Positions 36,005 to 48,461 of a stretch of 60,000 bases of DNA are shown here, in pieces (the first letter of the stretch is position 1; each line of letters opens with the position of its first letter). The notes beneath the pieces were generated by a model, which searched no databases, was not told the origin of the DNA, and saw only the letters and a list, made by a program, of their open reading frames with translations. Source of the stretch: Owenia fusiformis (lineage: Eukaryota; Annelida; Polychaeta; Sabellida; Oweniidae); NCBI GenBank assembly GCA_903813345.2, contig CAIIXF020000008.1, forward strand, positions 29,330,005 to 29,390,004, in the 5' to 3' direction. Position numbers and translations under genes: made by a program.

Positions 36005-37199
36005 ATATTTATGATTTGATTAAAACATACTTTGTATTGTGTCTTTGTACTGAGAACGGAATGACTTATCTTCGACGTGATATCGTAAAGTACTAGTAGC
36101 ATCAAAATTAGCCCAATAAAGGCTGTAACATCGATGACCAAGGACGACCATTCGGTCCGTTTTCGCAAACAGCAGTATATTTAAGCCGACTAAGAAGGTC
36201 CTTGCCAAAATATACTCATTATATGTATTTGAAGAAAAAGCTTTTCAAATTATTTAGGGAAAGGGTATGCTTAATAATGATACACAACAATGAACAAACA
36301 CGATTACGTTTGGCGACATAAACCATAATATATTCTAGTACTTAATTTAATTAATTGACACCAAAGCTATAGATCGGTCCGAAAATGGCCGTATTTTTAC
36401 TTTGAAATAAGTTTTTCATACTATGTAGACTTCAATAAAACTTTGGCAAGATGACAGGAATAATTTAAACAATTGATACAAAAATGGCAACCGTCCAACG
36501 ATAGCACTGTAGTGGAATTCTTAAAAGTCTAGATGTTTTGAATTAATGTAAAAATAAAAACGTCCCCTTGTAAAATTCATAGACTAGTGCATCATTTACA
36601 TCTGACATCTCGAATACAAATATATGTTGTAGAGTTCAATCTCTTGGATCAAAATTGAATAAAATGAAGCTTTGATTAGTCTATACCATTTTCATCTCCA
36701 TAGCACTTAAGTATTTATTATTCAAAACAAATCTTGCAAAACGTGCATATGATAAGTTAAAAGTTGAGTACACACGATGGAAATTGTGGCGCAATGCAGT
36801 TAAAATACGACTTATTATTAAAACTATAATAAAACGTACTTTAATTGCGTTACATCACGATTTCCACAATATGAAAAGTGAAATTTGAATTGTAAATGCA
36901 TGTTTTAAAGTTTAAATATAAAAATACTGGGAATTATATTAAAAGTAAATGTAATACTATTACGACGACGACAAAATGCCGAACTTACTTACTTTGCCGA
37001 ACTTATTCAAACTAGGTTCAATCTAAGAAATGCAATATGCCATTGCAATTAACAATAACAATGACGGAATATATCACTTATCCCACGTAATGTACTCGTA
37101 TTTCTTGTGCTAGATACAAGAATAGATGTGCTATTTTACTTGTACACATACTGGAATTTATCACTTTTTGAAAAGCAAACCATTACCAAAACTATGGTT

Positions 37200-37540
37200 A
37201 GTACAATAACGTCATTTCTAAGGGCGATATAGTGAAATATTGGACCAAGGGCCGAAGGCCCAAGGTCCAATATTTCACTAAATCGCTCGCAGAAATGACG
37301 TTATTAGTATTATTATCACCGTTAACGACCAGGACTGAAACACCAAGAAAATCTTACGCATTGAACGATATCTAATTTACCGGGGAAAAGTGCCGGTCCA
37401 GAATATATTCTAGACCGGCAGACCGGTCCATATGGACCACCACTATGACGTCACACATTTCTCAGGTCGATATAGTAAAATAAACGCCTACTAAACTAGC
37501 ACTAAAACCCCTAGAACTGGCCCGGCAAGGTGGTAATAAT
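37200..37540. mobile_element. Insertion private to duplication copy 2, with hairpins
   Basis: Copy 1 reads straight through (GGTTACCCCTTAAT, near 32633). The insertion begins with a hairpin, AACGTCATTTCTAAGGGCGA against TCGCTCGCAGAAATGACGTT, and holds a second, TGCCGGTCCAGAATATATTC-type palindrome. No coding potential. Confidence 0.75.
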
Positions 37541-39464
37541 ACCCCTTAATATTGGAGGCACATGAAAAATGTTATTTACCCCCTTAAATCTATTTTAACA
37601 GATTTTCATGATAATTTCACATTTTTCTATATTAAGTGTAATCAGGATGGTGATTTTTCTTCATGTTTCTTAAACAATATATCTTACCATAACTCATTAT
37701 ATCGCGCCGCTTATTTGAAATGAATCATAAAATGAAATTTTCAAACTGAAAAAAAGCTAATCGTAGGATCATTAGTTATTTTTGTGTTTTGGAACGGAGT
37801 GGTCGTAAGATGATAATCCATTTTGCAACTGTCAGTTGGTTGGCTATAGCTGGCCATTGTGGGTCAATCACAAAGACTTAGTCCACAAGAGGTTTAGGTC
37901 TAATTCATGTGAATATCTGTATTCGTTACTTTGAATTTGAAAAACATGCGTGTTTTATACTTAGAATTTTGTTAAATTACGTACTTACACGTCGCATGAA
38001 ACTGGGGACAAATAACGTAACAATTTGGCCTAAAAATACCAAAACAAAACAATGGGCAATATGGGACGCAAATAGCGCCAAATATTTTGAATTTTGAAAA
38101 ACGGTCAGGAAATTCACTTGAGGCGTTAGTAAAACTTTATATGTATGGAATTTGTGGTAAAAAATCGATGCGTTACATTTTTTCAAGTCTCGATAATCAG
38201 CTCTTATTTTAATATTGTTTGAAAATCAACAAATCGGTTATTGTTTTGTAAATCTCGCCAGGACAATATTGAGCAGTTAATTTATTTGAAATCAGACCTA
38301 CATTAGAAGGTCAAATAAAGGTAAAGTTATTGCTTGTCCCCTTCGCCTTCGAAACCTTACACAATTTAGAAAGTCATAACTTCGATTATTTTGGAGATTA
38401 GGACTTTATTAGGGCCGTAGCCAGGAAGTTTTGAGAGGTTTTAAAAGAAAATGGACATTTCGGTCTCCCAGTCACAACCTGTTTTCAAATATACAGATCC
38501 GTAGACACGATTTTCAAGTTGGTTTCTAGTTTTAGCGGAAATTTTGGCCAATGCATTTATTCCAGGAAAAGTACTCATAGAAATAATAAAAGGAAATATG
38601 CAAACACCTAAAAAAATGAAACATGATGTTGTCTTGATTTTCATCCATTTCCCACCTGTTTTCAATGCTTGATGCACCAATATGGGAAACATGGAAAATA
38701 TTGTTACCACTTTATCCCAAATGAATGCATTTTCCCTTTCGAGAGGTAAACACTTTAAACCATTTGTGGGTTTGTAGAAAATAGACATGACAAGGAATGA
38801 TATGAGCACAAAATATTCTAAAACTAAATAATTATTACCAGGGGTACTTTGACTACTACTTGCTACATACACGGGCTTTTAAGAGTCTTGACTCCTTTTA
38901 ATCCTAAAAAACATAAAATTAAAGCTTGGGAAATTAGGATGTATGCTTTTTAAACAAGTTTATTTCGAACTTTTTTTCTAAGTATAGTTAGTTTATATTC
39001 AGATTCGCTCTGCGTGACAAAACTTTTTTTATTACATTGAATTTCAATTTGTAAAGAAATGATTTGAAAAGGGTTAAAGAATTGCACATATATACAAAAA
39101 ATAGCACGAGTCATTTAATTTGGATCTTTTTTTGACAATTATGTCCTTTAATTGACCACTTAAGTTCATAAATTTTGTTTGATGGATTGAGGTCTCCACA
39201 ATACATGTACTGTACATTCACATTGGAGTTCTAGCGCATTTTTTGTGTCAGACATCATTTGATAGTTATAGACTTTCGAATTAAACCAGTTATACTAAAG
39301 TAGTGACCTGTCGATATATTCTTTAACGTCTAAGTCATATATTTAAAGAGAGTTAAAAAGAGAGTTAAAGCTAATATATAAAATATAAACGGCAACGTAT
39401 GCGTATAAATCGCCCATACTCTTGGGTACAAATTGACCACATTCCTATATTCTCTTTATTGCAG

Positions 39465-39701
39465 GCTTTGGATTTCAACTCTGATGGTTTAATCAGTTTC
39501 TCCGAGTACATCCACTTCTGGGCTGCTCTCGACCTGGAACCCAGTGAAGCAAGGATGCAGTTTGATTACATGGACGCGGATCATGATGGAGAGATTACAG
39601 AGAAGGAATTTGTAGATGCAGCTATTGATTATGAGCATAATCATACTGATGCTGATACGAAGAATCGTTTTTATGGACCATTGGTCGAGTTTCATGATTG
39701 A
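39465..39701 (+). CDS. Second (distal) SCP-B terminal exon
   Basis: An intact 237-base copy of SCP-B exon 3 with its TTGCAG acceptor, the same phase and stop. It encodes both EF loops and ends FYGPLVEFHD. It differs from the proximal exon by two residues, Ser to Ala (HFWAALD) and Leu to Glu (EPSEARM). No upstream exons 1 or 2 accompany it, so it could only be used by splicing from SCP-B exon 2 or be a silent copy. The ATTAAA after the proximal stop is ATTGAA here. Confidence 0.8.
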   Translation, partial: ALDFNSDGLISFSEYIHFWAALDLEPSEARMQFDYMDADHDGEITEKEFVDAAIDYEHNHTDADTKNRFYGPLVEFHD

Positions 39702-39913
39702 ATATTTATGATTTGATTGAAACATACTTTGTATTGTGTCTTTGTACTGAGAACGAAATGACGTGATATATAAGTTAAGTACTAGTAGCATCAAAATTAG
39801 CCCAACAAAGGCTGTAACATCGATGACCAAGGACGACCATTTGGTCCGTTTTCGCAAACAGCAGTATGTTTAAGCCGACTAAGAAGGTTCTTGCCAAAAT
39901 GTAACTCATTATA

Positions 39914-40083
39914 CGAGGTGTGATCAATAAGTAATGGACGCCTTTTTACAAAGATGCTTTTTATAGACCAACCCCTTCATAACAGATAATTGAATGATGT
40001 ATCACTGGTAAGAAAATCGAAGGGATTGGTCCATAAAAAGCATCTGTGTAGAAAAGCGTCCATTACTTATTGATCACCCCTCG
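39914..40083. mobile_element. 170-bp mariner-type MITE with TA duplication and known empty site
   Basis: Ends CGAGGTGTGATCAATAAGTA and its inverse ACTTATTGATCACCCCTCG are flanked by TA. Stems continue with GACGCCTTTTTACAAAGATG-type pairing. Copy 1 of the duplication keeps the uninterrupted site (CATTATATGTATTTGAAG). Confidence 0.9.
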
Positions 40084-41040
40084 TATTATATTTGAAGAAA
40101 AGGCTTTTCAAATTATTTAGGGAAAGGGTATGCTTAATAATGACGTTAATAACACAACAATGGACAAACACGATTACGTTTGGCGATATATGCATAATAT
40201 ATTCAAGTACTTAATTTAATTAATTAACACCAAAGCTATAGGCCTAGGTCGGGCCGAAAATGGCCGTTTTTCATACTGCGTAGACTTCATATATATATAT
40301 ATATTATACATTTGAAGAGTTCAATCTCTACGATCGAAATTGAATAAAATGAAGCTTTTACCTTAATAGGTTTGATAAGCCTATACCATTTTCATCTCCA
40401 TAACACTTAGTATGGGCTAGCTGACGTAGTCAGCTATTGGCGGTTGTTAGCCCTATCGGCAAAAGTATTGTTATGTAACATTATGTAATTTATAATAAAA
40501 TTACGTCATCATATTATATAGCCAACAACAAACCTACTTAGTTGTGTTTCTCTTAACTTTTGCCTATCAAACAGCGCAAGTACCCAGAACACTACAGCTT
40601 CATAAAAGTATTTATTATTCAAAACAAATCTTGCAAAACGTGCATATGATCATGATTGCGACGTTAAAGTATTTGTGATCGTACAGTTGTGTAGCTGTGG
40701 CGGTTGAGGAGTATTAGGTTGACCTTACTATTATATATATTTGGTACCATGAAAGTAGCTTGTTGTTTTATTTCACACAGCTGGTTGTTAGGGTGCTATT
40801 AATGTCCCTACGTCATATGATGAAATGCATTCCTCGCTTGTGACGTTTGAAAGTTAATGTTACGTGTAGCTTGCTTTCATAGTCACGTCATAACAACATC
40901 AGATATTACGATGACGTCATAACCCAATTGCTATGCAGCTTGTGTCGCATATAGACACCAGAGAGACAATAACATCAACAAAATACATAATTTTGAGATT
41001 TTAAGTAAACGGAAGAAATAAAAGGTGAATTATATAAATA

Positions 41041-41594
41041 ATGGCGTATCTTGACATAGTTATGAGATTTTCTACTAATACGATACACGAGATTATGGAA
41101 AGTTGGTGTATCCAAAGATATAGCAAACTGGCAGAAGAAGAGTTAAAAAGACAAGAAACTGGTAATAAATGATTACACAAAGCTTGGCCTGTTTTAGAGC
41201 TACAAAAAAACATTTATTCTACAAACTAAATCACAACTGTGTGTTAAATAATGGTGTGTTTTTATTTGCAGAAGAACAATTCCTCATTGATGAAATGGAG
41301 GTCATCTCGAACAATCGTAAAGTTAAGAAACTTCAAAGAGCGAGCGAGGATTGTAGACAAGAGATCCAAAGTTTAAAGCAGATTGTTGTACAGTGCAGAA
41401 GAGAGAAACTAGCACTAGATCAATGCATCAGTGTCGTAAGCTGCAAGGTTAGACACCAAAAGCTGGAACATGGACATTGCTATTGCGAGAGCTGTCGCGA
41501 TAAGTCAGCAGTTATCGATTTGTCAAAGTACAAGAGAGGTTCGTGTCACTTTCCGACGATAGAAGAAGTGAGATACAACATATCATACCAGTGA
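41041..41594 (+). CDS. Small two-exon coiled-coil protein of unknown function
   Basis: Exon 1 is 41041-41161 (40 codons plus one base, donor GTAATA). Exon 2 is 41272-41594 after TTTGCAG, joined in phase 1 for 147 residues. The start is MAYLDIVMRFSTNTIHEIME. The middle is charged and heptad-like (KLAEEELKRQETEEQFLIDE and onward to about residue 95), suggesting a coiled coil. The C-terminal third has clustered Cys and His (HGHCYCESCRDKS) that might bind metal. No signal peptide or membrane segment. ATTAAA occurs at 41682-41687. I recognise no family; the join and the continued frame support a real gene. Confidence 0.6.
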
Positions 41595-41687
41595 CCCGTC
41601 GCTGACATAGCGAATAGACAATTGCATGCGTGGTTTAGCGTTTGATTTTTTCTTTACATATATTTTCGTAATGAATCAATGATTAAA

Positions 41688-43183
41688 GATTTTTTTAATA
41701 ATATTATGTATTTTGTGTTTTTAATACTGGATTTTCATATTATCATAGTCCACTTACTATTAAATGCTAGACTAAATGATGCTTCAAGTAACGGAATACG
41801 AATACCTCTGGAAATACATTGCCGTCTGAACTGTTTAGTTTGAGTATAATGATTAGTATAGCTTAGCGTTCAAAATGAATAAACTTTGCCAACGATAACA
41901 TTTAATTTAGAAATAGTCTCAGAACTATATTGCCAAATTATCAAATTCACTTTTCCATGTTTTAAAGCGGCTCTAAGGTCTGTGGAGAGAAAAATGGAGA
42001 AATTTTACCTTTTCTGAGCTATCGGGGTGAAGTTTGGTCCAACATCTTCTTCCTTATTTCTGTTTTATAAAAATGTATGCATATGGCAATATTCATCAAC
42101 CAGTAGAGCTGGCAAATCGTTTAGAATCTACAATTCCATACAAGGAGTCCCACTCATAGATTTTTCAAATTCTTTCCAAGTCGACGTCGAAACACCTAGC
42201 GGGTGAAATTGAAACTAATTTTTCTGGCTGCTTGAATCGATAAAATCTCTGATAGTGTGAGTCTTTTTGTGAAATCTTTCTGATAGAAAACACTTAATTA
42301 ATATTAGAAAGTATAAAATGTTGAATCCGAAGCGTAATCTGAAATAAAAGTGAAAAAACATTGCGCGGACGTCAGAGAAAAACTTCCGGTTTAATAAAAA
42401 ATGGCGGACGTCGAAGGAGAAATTATGACGAAGAATTAGAGGATTTTCCTTTGCCATTATCGATCATTATAAGGTATGTGCACAAATTCTAGTTGCATAC
42501 ATGGAAAATAGATACATTTTTAAAGGCAACAACATATTCAAAGCTTTCATTTTACGATAGGCCCAGGATCATTGGATACGACTCGGCAATCGATATTCCC
42601 ACTTTAAATGCAGCATGGCTAACAAAGAAACAAAGCTATAAATCTTAATCATTCCTTTGAAATCGTATGTCAAGTTATACGTGGATTAGCAATCAGTATT
42701 CGAAAACAAAATCAGAAGCACTCGTTGCCATAAGTCGCGCCCTCAAAACCCGGGTTTGCCGTCATCCAAATCCGCCTTTGGAAAAATGTGAACGGTTATT
42801 AATTAGATTCGTTCGTGTTATTTTCGGGAGTTTTCAAACCTAGATCTAATTGTTTTTATTAGAAGGGTTCCTCGTTATCAATTGTAATATGTAAGATTTT
42901 GACCCAGACTGACACAACAGAAATTGCAACACTGGAGGACGGTAATAGCGTGGCATTGTATTTACATAAAATATAATTCATATATATGAATAAAAATAAA
43001 TTTGTTTCAAGTTCCTCATCTCTACTGGTTGTTTTAGTAGCCGTTGTACTGATATATTATCTTAGTCAAAATAGAGAATGAACGAGTATAAGGGGTTTTC
43101 TAGCATTGCACATTTTAGACCAGTCATAATACGTATCTATTTCCAATGTGTTTAACGTCTTGGTAGATACAAAATAACACGTA
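41688..43183. other. Intergenic region; possible promoter or first exon near 42390-42474
   Basis: A GC-richer patch at 42360-42430 contains AAAAAATGGCGGACGTC and is followed by a good donor, ATAAG before GTATGTG, at 42473. The ATG frame stops after 12 codons, so it is at best a 5' UTR exon of an unseen gene. Nothing else stands out. Confidence 0.3.
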
Positions 43184-44491
43184 CACTCCCCTCCATAAGT
43201 TTGGCAACCTTTTTTCCCCATTGAACTACGTGTTAACGCCTCCTTACCTTTGAATTTTTATTTACTTAACCGGCGATGAAATAACTTATAATATTGATGG
43301 AAACGTAACTTGACCTTATTTCCAATACCTCCAAATTTTCTCAATTTTTTTCCTCAATTACAATAAGTCAAAAATTGATGATAAATTTGATGAATTTTTG
43401 AAAATCGTCATTCCCATGGAATCCAATAAGAAATGGAGGGTTCGGGGCAAATCAGAAATCAGGATATCTTTTCAGTAAAAGATTCAGCAAAAATTATTTT
43501 TATATAGAAAATTGAATTGTCTAACTTTTTAAAACACTAAGTGTTTAGTTTATTTGATGAATATAAAAGTTACAGTGCTCCAAAGTCATTTTTGAAAATA
43601 ATTTTTCGCCTCCTGTGTTATTTCAATGCGAGAGTTTTTATGAAAAACAACTTTGACTTTAAAGCCCTATAACTTTGTTGAACCTGAAGAAACATATCAA
43701 TTTTTTGTTAAATAAAGTTAGCAAATTCAATTGCCTGCCTAACTCGTATTTTTATGCAAGGACTCGGATGGATGGATATTCTGTCATATGACTTGCGGCA
43801 AACCTACCATTTCCCATTGGTTAACATGGGAATGTTGATTTTAAAAAATTCTTCAAATTTATCATCAATTTTCGCCCTATTGTAATTGAGAAAAAAATTG
43901 AGAAAATTTGGAGGTATTGGAATTAAAGTCAAATTACGTTTCCATCAATAGTATAAGTATTTTCATCGCAGGTTAAGTGTTTCTTCAGGTTCAACAAAGT
44001 TATAGGGCTTTAAAGTCAAAATTGTTTTTCAAAAAAACCTCTCCCATTGAAATAACACAGGGGGCGAAAAATTATTTTCAAAAATGACTTTGAAGCGCTG
44101 TAACTTTAATATTCATCAAATAAACTAAACACTTAATGTTCAAAAAGGTTAGACAATTCAATTTTCTATATATAAAATTATATTTTGCTGAATCTTTTAC
44201 TGAAAAGATATCCTGATTTTTGATTTGCCCCAAACCCTCCATTTCCCATTGGATTACATGGGAATGACGATTTTCAAAAATTCATCAAATTTATCATCAA
44301 TTTTCGACCTATTGTAATTGAGGAAAAAAATTGAGAAAATTTGGAGGTATTGGAAATAAAGTCAAGTTACGTTTCCATCAATATTATAAGTTATTTTATC
44401 GTCGGTTAAGTAAATAAAAATTCAAAGGTAAAGAGGCTTTAACACGTAGTTCAATGAGGAAAAAAGGTTGCCAAACTTATGGAGGGGTGTG
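43184..44491. mobile_element. 1.3-kb nested foldback with Tc1/mariner-type ends
   Basis: TA flanks CACTCCCCTCCATAAGTTTG on the left and its near-inverse, CAAACTTATGGAGGGGTGTG, on the right. The arms (TTGGCAACCTTTTTTCC, AAATTTTCTCAATTTTTTTC and so on) pair over several hundred bases. The block TTTGGAGGTATTGGAA occurs twice in the right half and its inverse once in the left, and AACTTTGTTGAACCTGAAG appears in both orientations near 43675 and 43985, so there was internal duplication. Confidence 0.82.
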
Positions 44492-44493
44492 TA

Positions 44494-47400
44494 TAAAATT
44501 TTAATAAAACGAACTTTTATATTTCGTGGCCTCATTAAGCACTTATTTCGTTTGGAATGACCTTAAACCCTGGTCTGCGAAACAAACATTTTAATAAGGG
44601 ATTGGCGCGCCCGGGTATGACTGTAAACCTCCTGTTCACTGTCGTATGGATTATGAATGTAGTTTCGCACACTTGTCAACGGAAACAAACAGTGAACCCT
44701 GCTTTCCCGAACCCGGGTTTCCAGGATTCGCCTTCGACTCTTTCTCAAACAAATAGTGGGGACGTGAAATACCAGATACGAGCCATCGTGTAAGCCACGC
44801 CCTCTCCATCTCTATCCTTCATGCTATGAGTATCAGAATGGATAGGAGCAGCCAATCCAAAAGTCCGGGATTCCATGAACAATTTTGTTTCCGAGCTGTT
44901 GGAATTAAATTTAGATAATCTAACAATCTAACAATTATTATTGTATTACATTTGAAATGATATCAAAATTCTACTGCACTGTGGTTATCATGTGGTGCCT
45001 AGAGCAGATATCAAAATAAAAACCGCAATCACTCATTATAAACAGATGTGACATCTGAAAACAATCTTCAAGTATATTATCAGTTTGCACTTGAACTTGT
45101 CTTAAAACTATGTTTTAAATAGTTGTGCTAAATATATTTTTTCAGTATGATTTTTTAATCCTCTAGTGCAATTTTCAATATTTTGTTATTTTATGTGTGT
45201 TTAAAAAGTAAGGAGATTCGCAGTGCTCAAATATCCTGCCCTTGGCTTTTCTTTACCATATTCTTTCAAAGGAGTACATTTTCAGTGAAAATACCATTTC
45301 CTAAGGCTTCCTAGGTATATACACAAGGCACACACGGCTCGTGTGACTCACTTTTCTTAAAGTGTTAATAAATATCAGAAGAATATGTTGAATTGTCTCT
45401 GTTCCATCAAATTCAGGAAATTTACGTTACAAACTTGCAACTTTCAGGGTCGTAGAATGACTGTTCTTTCGTTATATCATACACGGAAGCTATATCATTT
45501 TCGATTCCGTAATCAGTCTTATCAAATGACCAATTGATCAATCATGGCAAGGTCAACAGTGATAGAATAATTTCATTTCCTCATATTAATCGTAAAATGC
45601 CTATCATCGTATTACTTCCTACTTGCATACTTAAAAGTATAGAAATAACCTAATAGATGGCCTAAAAACGAAACCCAATTTTTGAAGTAAAGTTGTCATG
45701 ATTTTGATTTCTTCAAGAATTTCTCTGGTATACACTATATCTGTTGGAAAGAGAAAAACAAAATAAAGAGCCTGCGATGACGCAAACGTATAGTTATATA
45801 CTCATGACATCAACTACTCTACTACTTATCAAATGACCTTTTTGATCAATCATAGAAAGGGAATAATGATATAATAATTTGACTTCCTTAAATTAATCGC
45901 CAAAATACCTATTACCTTATTACTTTCTATTTTGGGACTTTAGAAGTTAAAGGTGGTCCTAAAATAAAATCTTTTGTATCAAGATTTAATTCATGGGCTA
46001 TGTGCATTATGTGCTGAACTATACCATGAAGATGTTGTTTCCAAATCTTTGCATGACCTCGTAGTGGGAATGCAAAGTTTAGGAAACAACATCTGAGTGG
46101 AATGAAGCGGCCATAATGCATTGAGTCTTAGGCTTAAATTATTTTTACACATTGCAAAATATTTTCTACCGAGTCACTCAAACGTTTTGCAAGGGGAACT
46201 TTCAAAGTGTCAATTTACTCTGTTGACGGCAGTTTCAGATTGTTTACCTTCTCCCCCTGATTCTAATTTTATTCATGCTCTTTGATAGAAAATACAAGAA
46301 GTGGGAGTGAGTAGATCAGCCAACTTGACAACAAGACATTTTGCAATTGTTGTTTGATACGACCTTGCATGTGTTATTGAATATTTCACACACTGTTCTA
46401 TATGTGAAATACTGTGTTCGGATTGGCTGGAAGCGGACATACCTTGCCTTGTATGGCTATGTGTGAATTTGGTATACTATCCTCTTACTATTGAAATAAA
46501 GTTGCCAATATTGATTAAATCGTCTTCAATTTGGGGTGGAGCGATACAGTGTATGTAGTGATATACTCAAGACATCAACTACTTTTCAGTTTCGTTCATG
46601 CATTACGCCAACAATTTCTATCCTATAAAGATTAAGCCATCTCTCATCCTTAAAAGTCACAACTGCAAAAGGAATATAACGTGACTTTTGATTCTAAACA
46701 TCATTGTTTCACTTCACCACGTCATCGTGTTTTCTTGTATTATTTTATATTTACGCAACTTGCAAGTCCCAGCAACAATTTGAGCACGAATGTCATGAAG
46801 TAGAATTATCAAAGACTATCAAGAATGTATTTATGCAAAAACTGTTACCATCAACCGTATGTAGCTTTTGTTGCTCGTTATGAAATGAAAAAGACTGAAA
46901 ACCTTTTATAGTGACGCTTCTTGTTTCTATACAAAATTAGTTATTCAACATATGTATAATACAAGTTTCATAATACTTTTATAATCACAAAAACAGTTTT
47001 ATTCTATTCAGAACCTTAATTATTTAAAACTACTGAACGTTTCGAATCCTGTCTTGATCATTAATTGGCTGTAAAAACGTTTAAAATGCTTAGAGGGAGT
47101 GATATAAAACATGTTATCCTAGGGAATTTTACAGGTAGTACACATTTGTTCTGATTTAAAGACTTTTTTTTATTTTTAATTAAGATTGATCCAATCAGTA
47201 TTTATTAAAAACATATCAATAAGGACTCCAAGTCTTATAACAAGTATTCGTAAAAGGTAACATATTGATAATATTAATGGCACTTATTACAATAAGCTTA
47301 ATGAATCTAGTATGTATGAATTCTATCGATACATGACTGTTTTGTGAAGAAAAGTTCAGTATTTTGTGAAGCTATAATATAATCATGATCTTTGAAAGTT

Positions 47401-48401
47401 GAGATCTAGCTGGAGGAGTGTTTGATATTAGGCATATAAGGAAGAAATATGTGAGAACATCGTTTATAAGGTGTGATGAGTACCGTAATCCAACACGAAA
47501 TTCGGAAATCTGAACGTTACTTTGCACATATCGCGTTCGTGACCAACTATGAAACGCTTACCCCCCCCCCTTACAGTGTTATATACCAAATGTACCTGTT
47601 CAGATAGGGGTTTGATTGATCTACATCAAATTATAGGGAGTCAGATTACTCTTTGAGATATCAGCGTCCATTTAATGTAACTCGCGTTTGTTACCATTAT
47701 TCAATTTTGAGATGACGGAGACACGCGTAGTAAACATGCTCACGCTGGAACTATTTTGACCTACATCGCTATTTTCCTAATTAAAATTAAAGCTGAACTC
47801 CTCTTCTTTATTTTGATACCAAATAATGGCATAATAGGTACCCTAGAAGCAAACTATGGCGTTATTTAGAACAACATCACAGGTTTTTAAATGGACTATA
47901 TCATACCTTTTGGCGGATGGATATGGAACCTCACACCATAAGCTTTAAACATATTTTTTTCATTTTAGAATTTAAGGCTGCAAATTCCTCAATCTATTAC
48001 GTTTTATAATTCGAATTATTTCATCACATGGTAATAGAATTACCTTTTTAACATGCTTACTTAATTATATCACATGATGACAAATTATGAGTTAATCTAC
48101 TTTACTAATCTACTTTATACATAATCTCATCATTACATTTGGGTATCGTGAGAAATATGTCATAAAAACATCACATGCTGAAAATTTGGATATAAAATGA
48201 CCTTATAGTAACTTGATTTAAGAATACATTTATTACTCTACTGTTTCATGAAGTAATCACTGAAAGCGTGGGATGTATATAAACAAATATTAGTAATGTC
48301 CTCGAAAATATAATTTTTATGTACTTTTGTCATAAGATAGGATCAAAGCCAATCGATTTCTTAAAGTACGAAAATTGAACTCATAACAAAACAATACTTA
48401 C
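44494..48401. other. Intergenic region without identified genes
   Basis: AT-rich. Contains the hairpin at 46001-46120 and a C9-10 run near 47562. Open frames are short and unremarkable. Confidence 0.4.
46001..46120. repeat. Imperfect hairpin
   Basis: GATGTTGTTTCCAAATCTTT pairs with AAAGTTTAGGAAACAACATC, and outside it TGCATTATG pairs with CATAATGCA. Confidence 0.75.
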
Positions 48402-48461
48402 TTCACCTTCAAACAGTTGAACTGAGTCATCAAAAATAACGAATGATTCACAAATAGGCAC
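48402..48461 (-). CDS. Candidate isolated 60-bp exon
   Basis: On the minus strand TTTTTATCCAG precedes 20 open codons (VPICESFVIFDDSVQLFEGE) followed by GTAAGT. Both splice signals are strong and the length is a multiple of three. I found no neighbouring exon to join, so it may belong to an unseen minus-strand gene or be chance. Confidence 0.3.

Larger units (their letters stand above)
32229..40650 (+). repeat. Tandem segmental duplication, ~4.5 kb and ~3.9 kb copies
   Basis: Copy 1 (about 32229-36750) and copy 2 (about 36760-40650) are head-to-tail. Both begin AGTTGAGTACACACGATGG and end near AAAACGTGCATATGAT. Most of the shared sequence is nearly identical. Each copy has private insertions: copy 1 about 32792-34032; copy 2 about 37200-37540, 39914-40083 and about 40410-40605. 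The unit starts about 40 bases after the exon 2 donor of SCP-B and carries exon 3. Confidence 0.92.

Noticed and set aside
34759-38872. Matching 143-codon minus-strand frames at 34759-35190 and 38441-38872, hydrophobic and nearly identical
   Set aside because: They are carried by the tandem duplication. The few codon differences I see are all amino-acid-changing, with no sign of constraint, and there is no family match. Both lie in intron sequence before the SCP terminal exons.
47558-47580. C-run near 47562 as a structural or boundary signal
   Set aside because: A simple homopolymer of about ten bases, prone to sequencing error, without flanking repeat structure.
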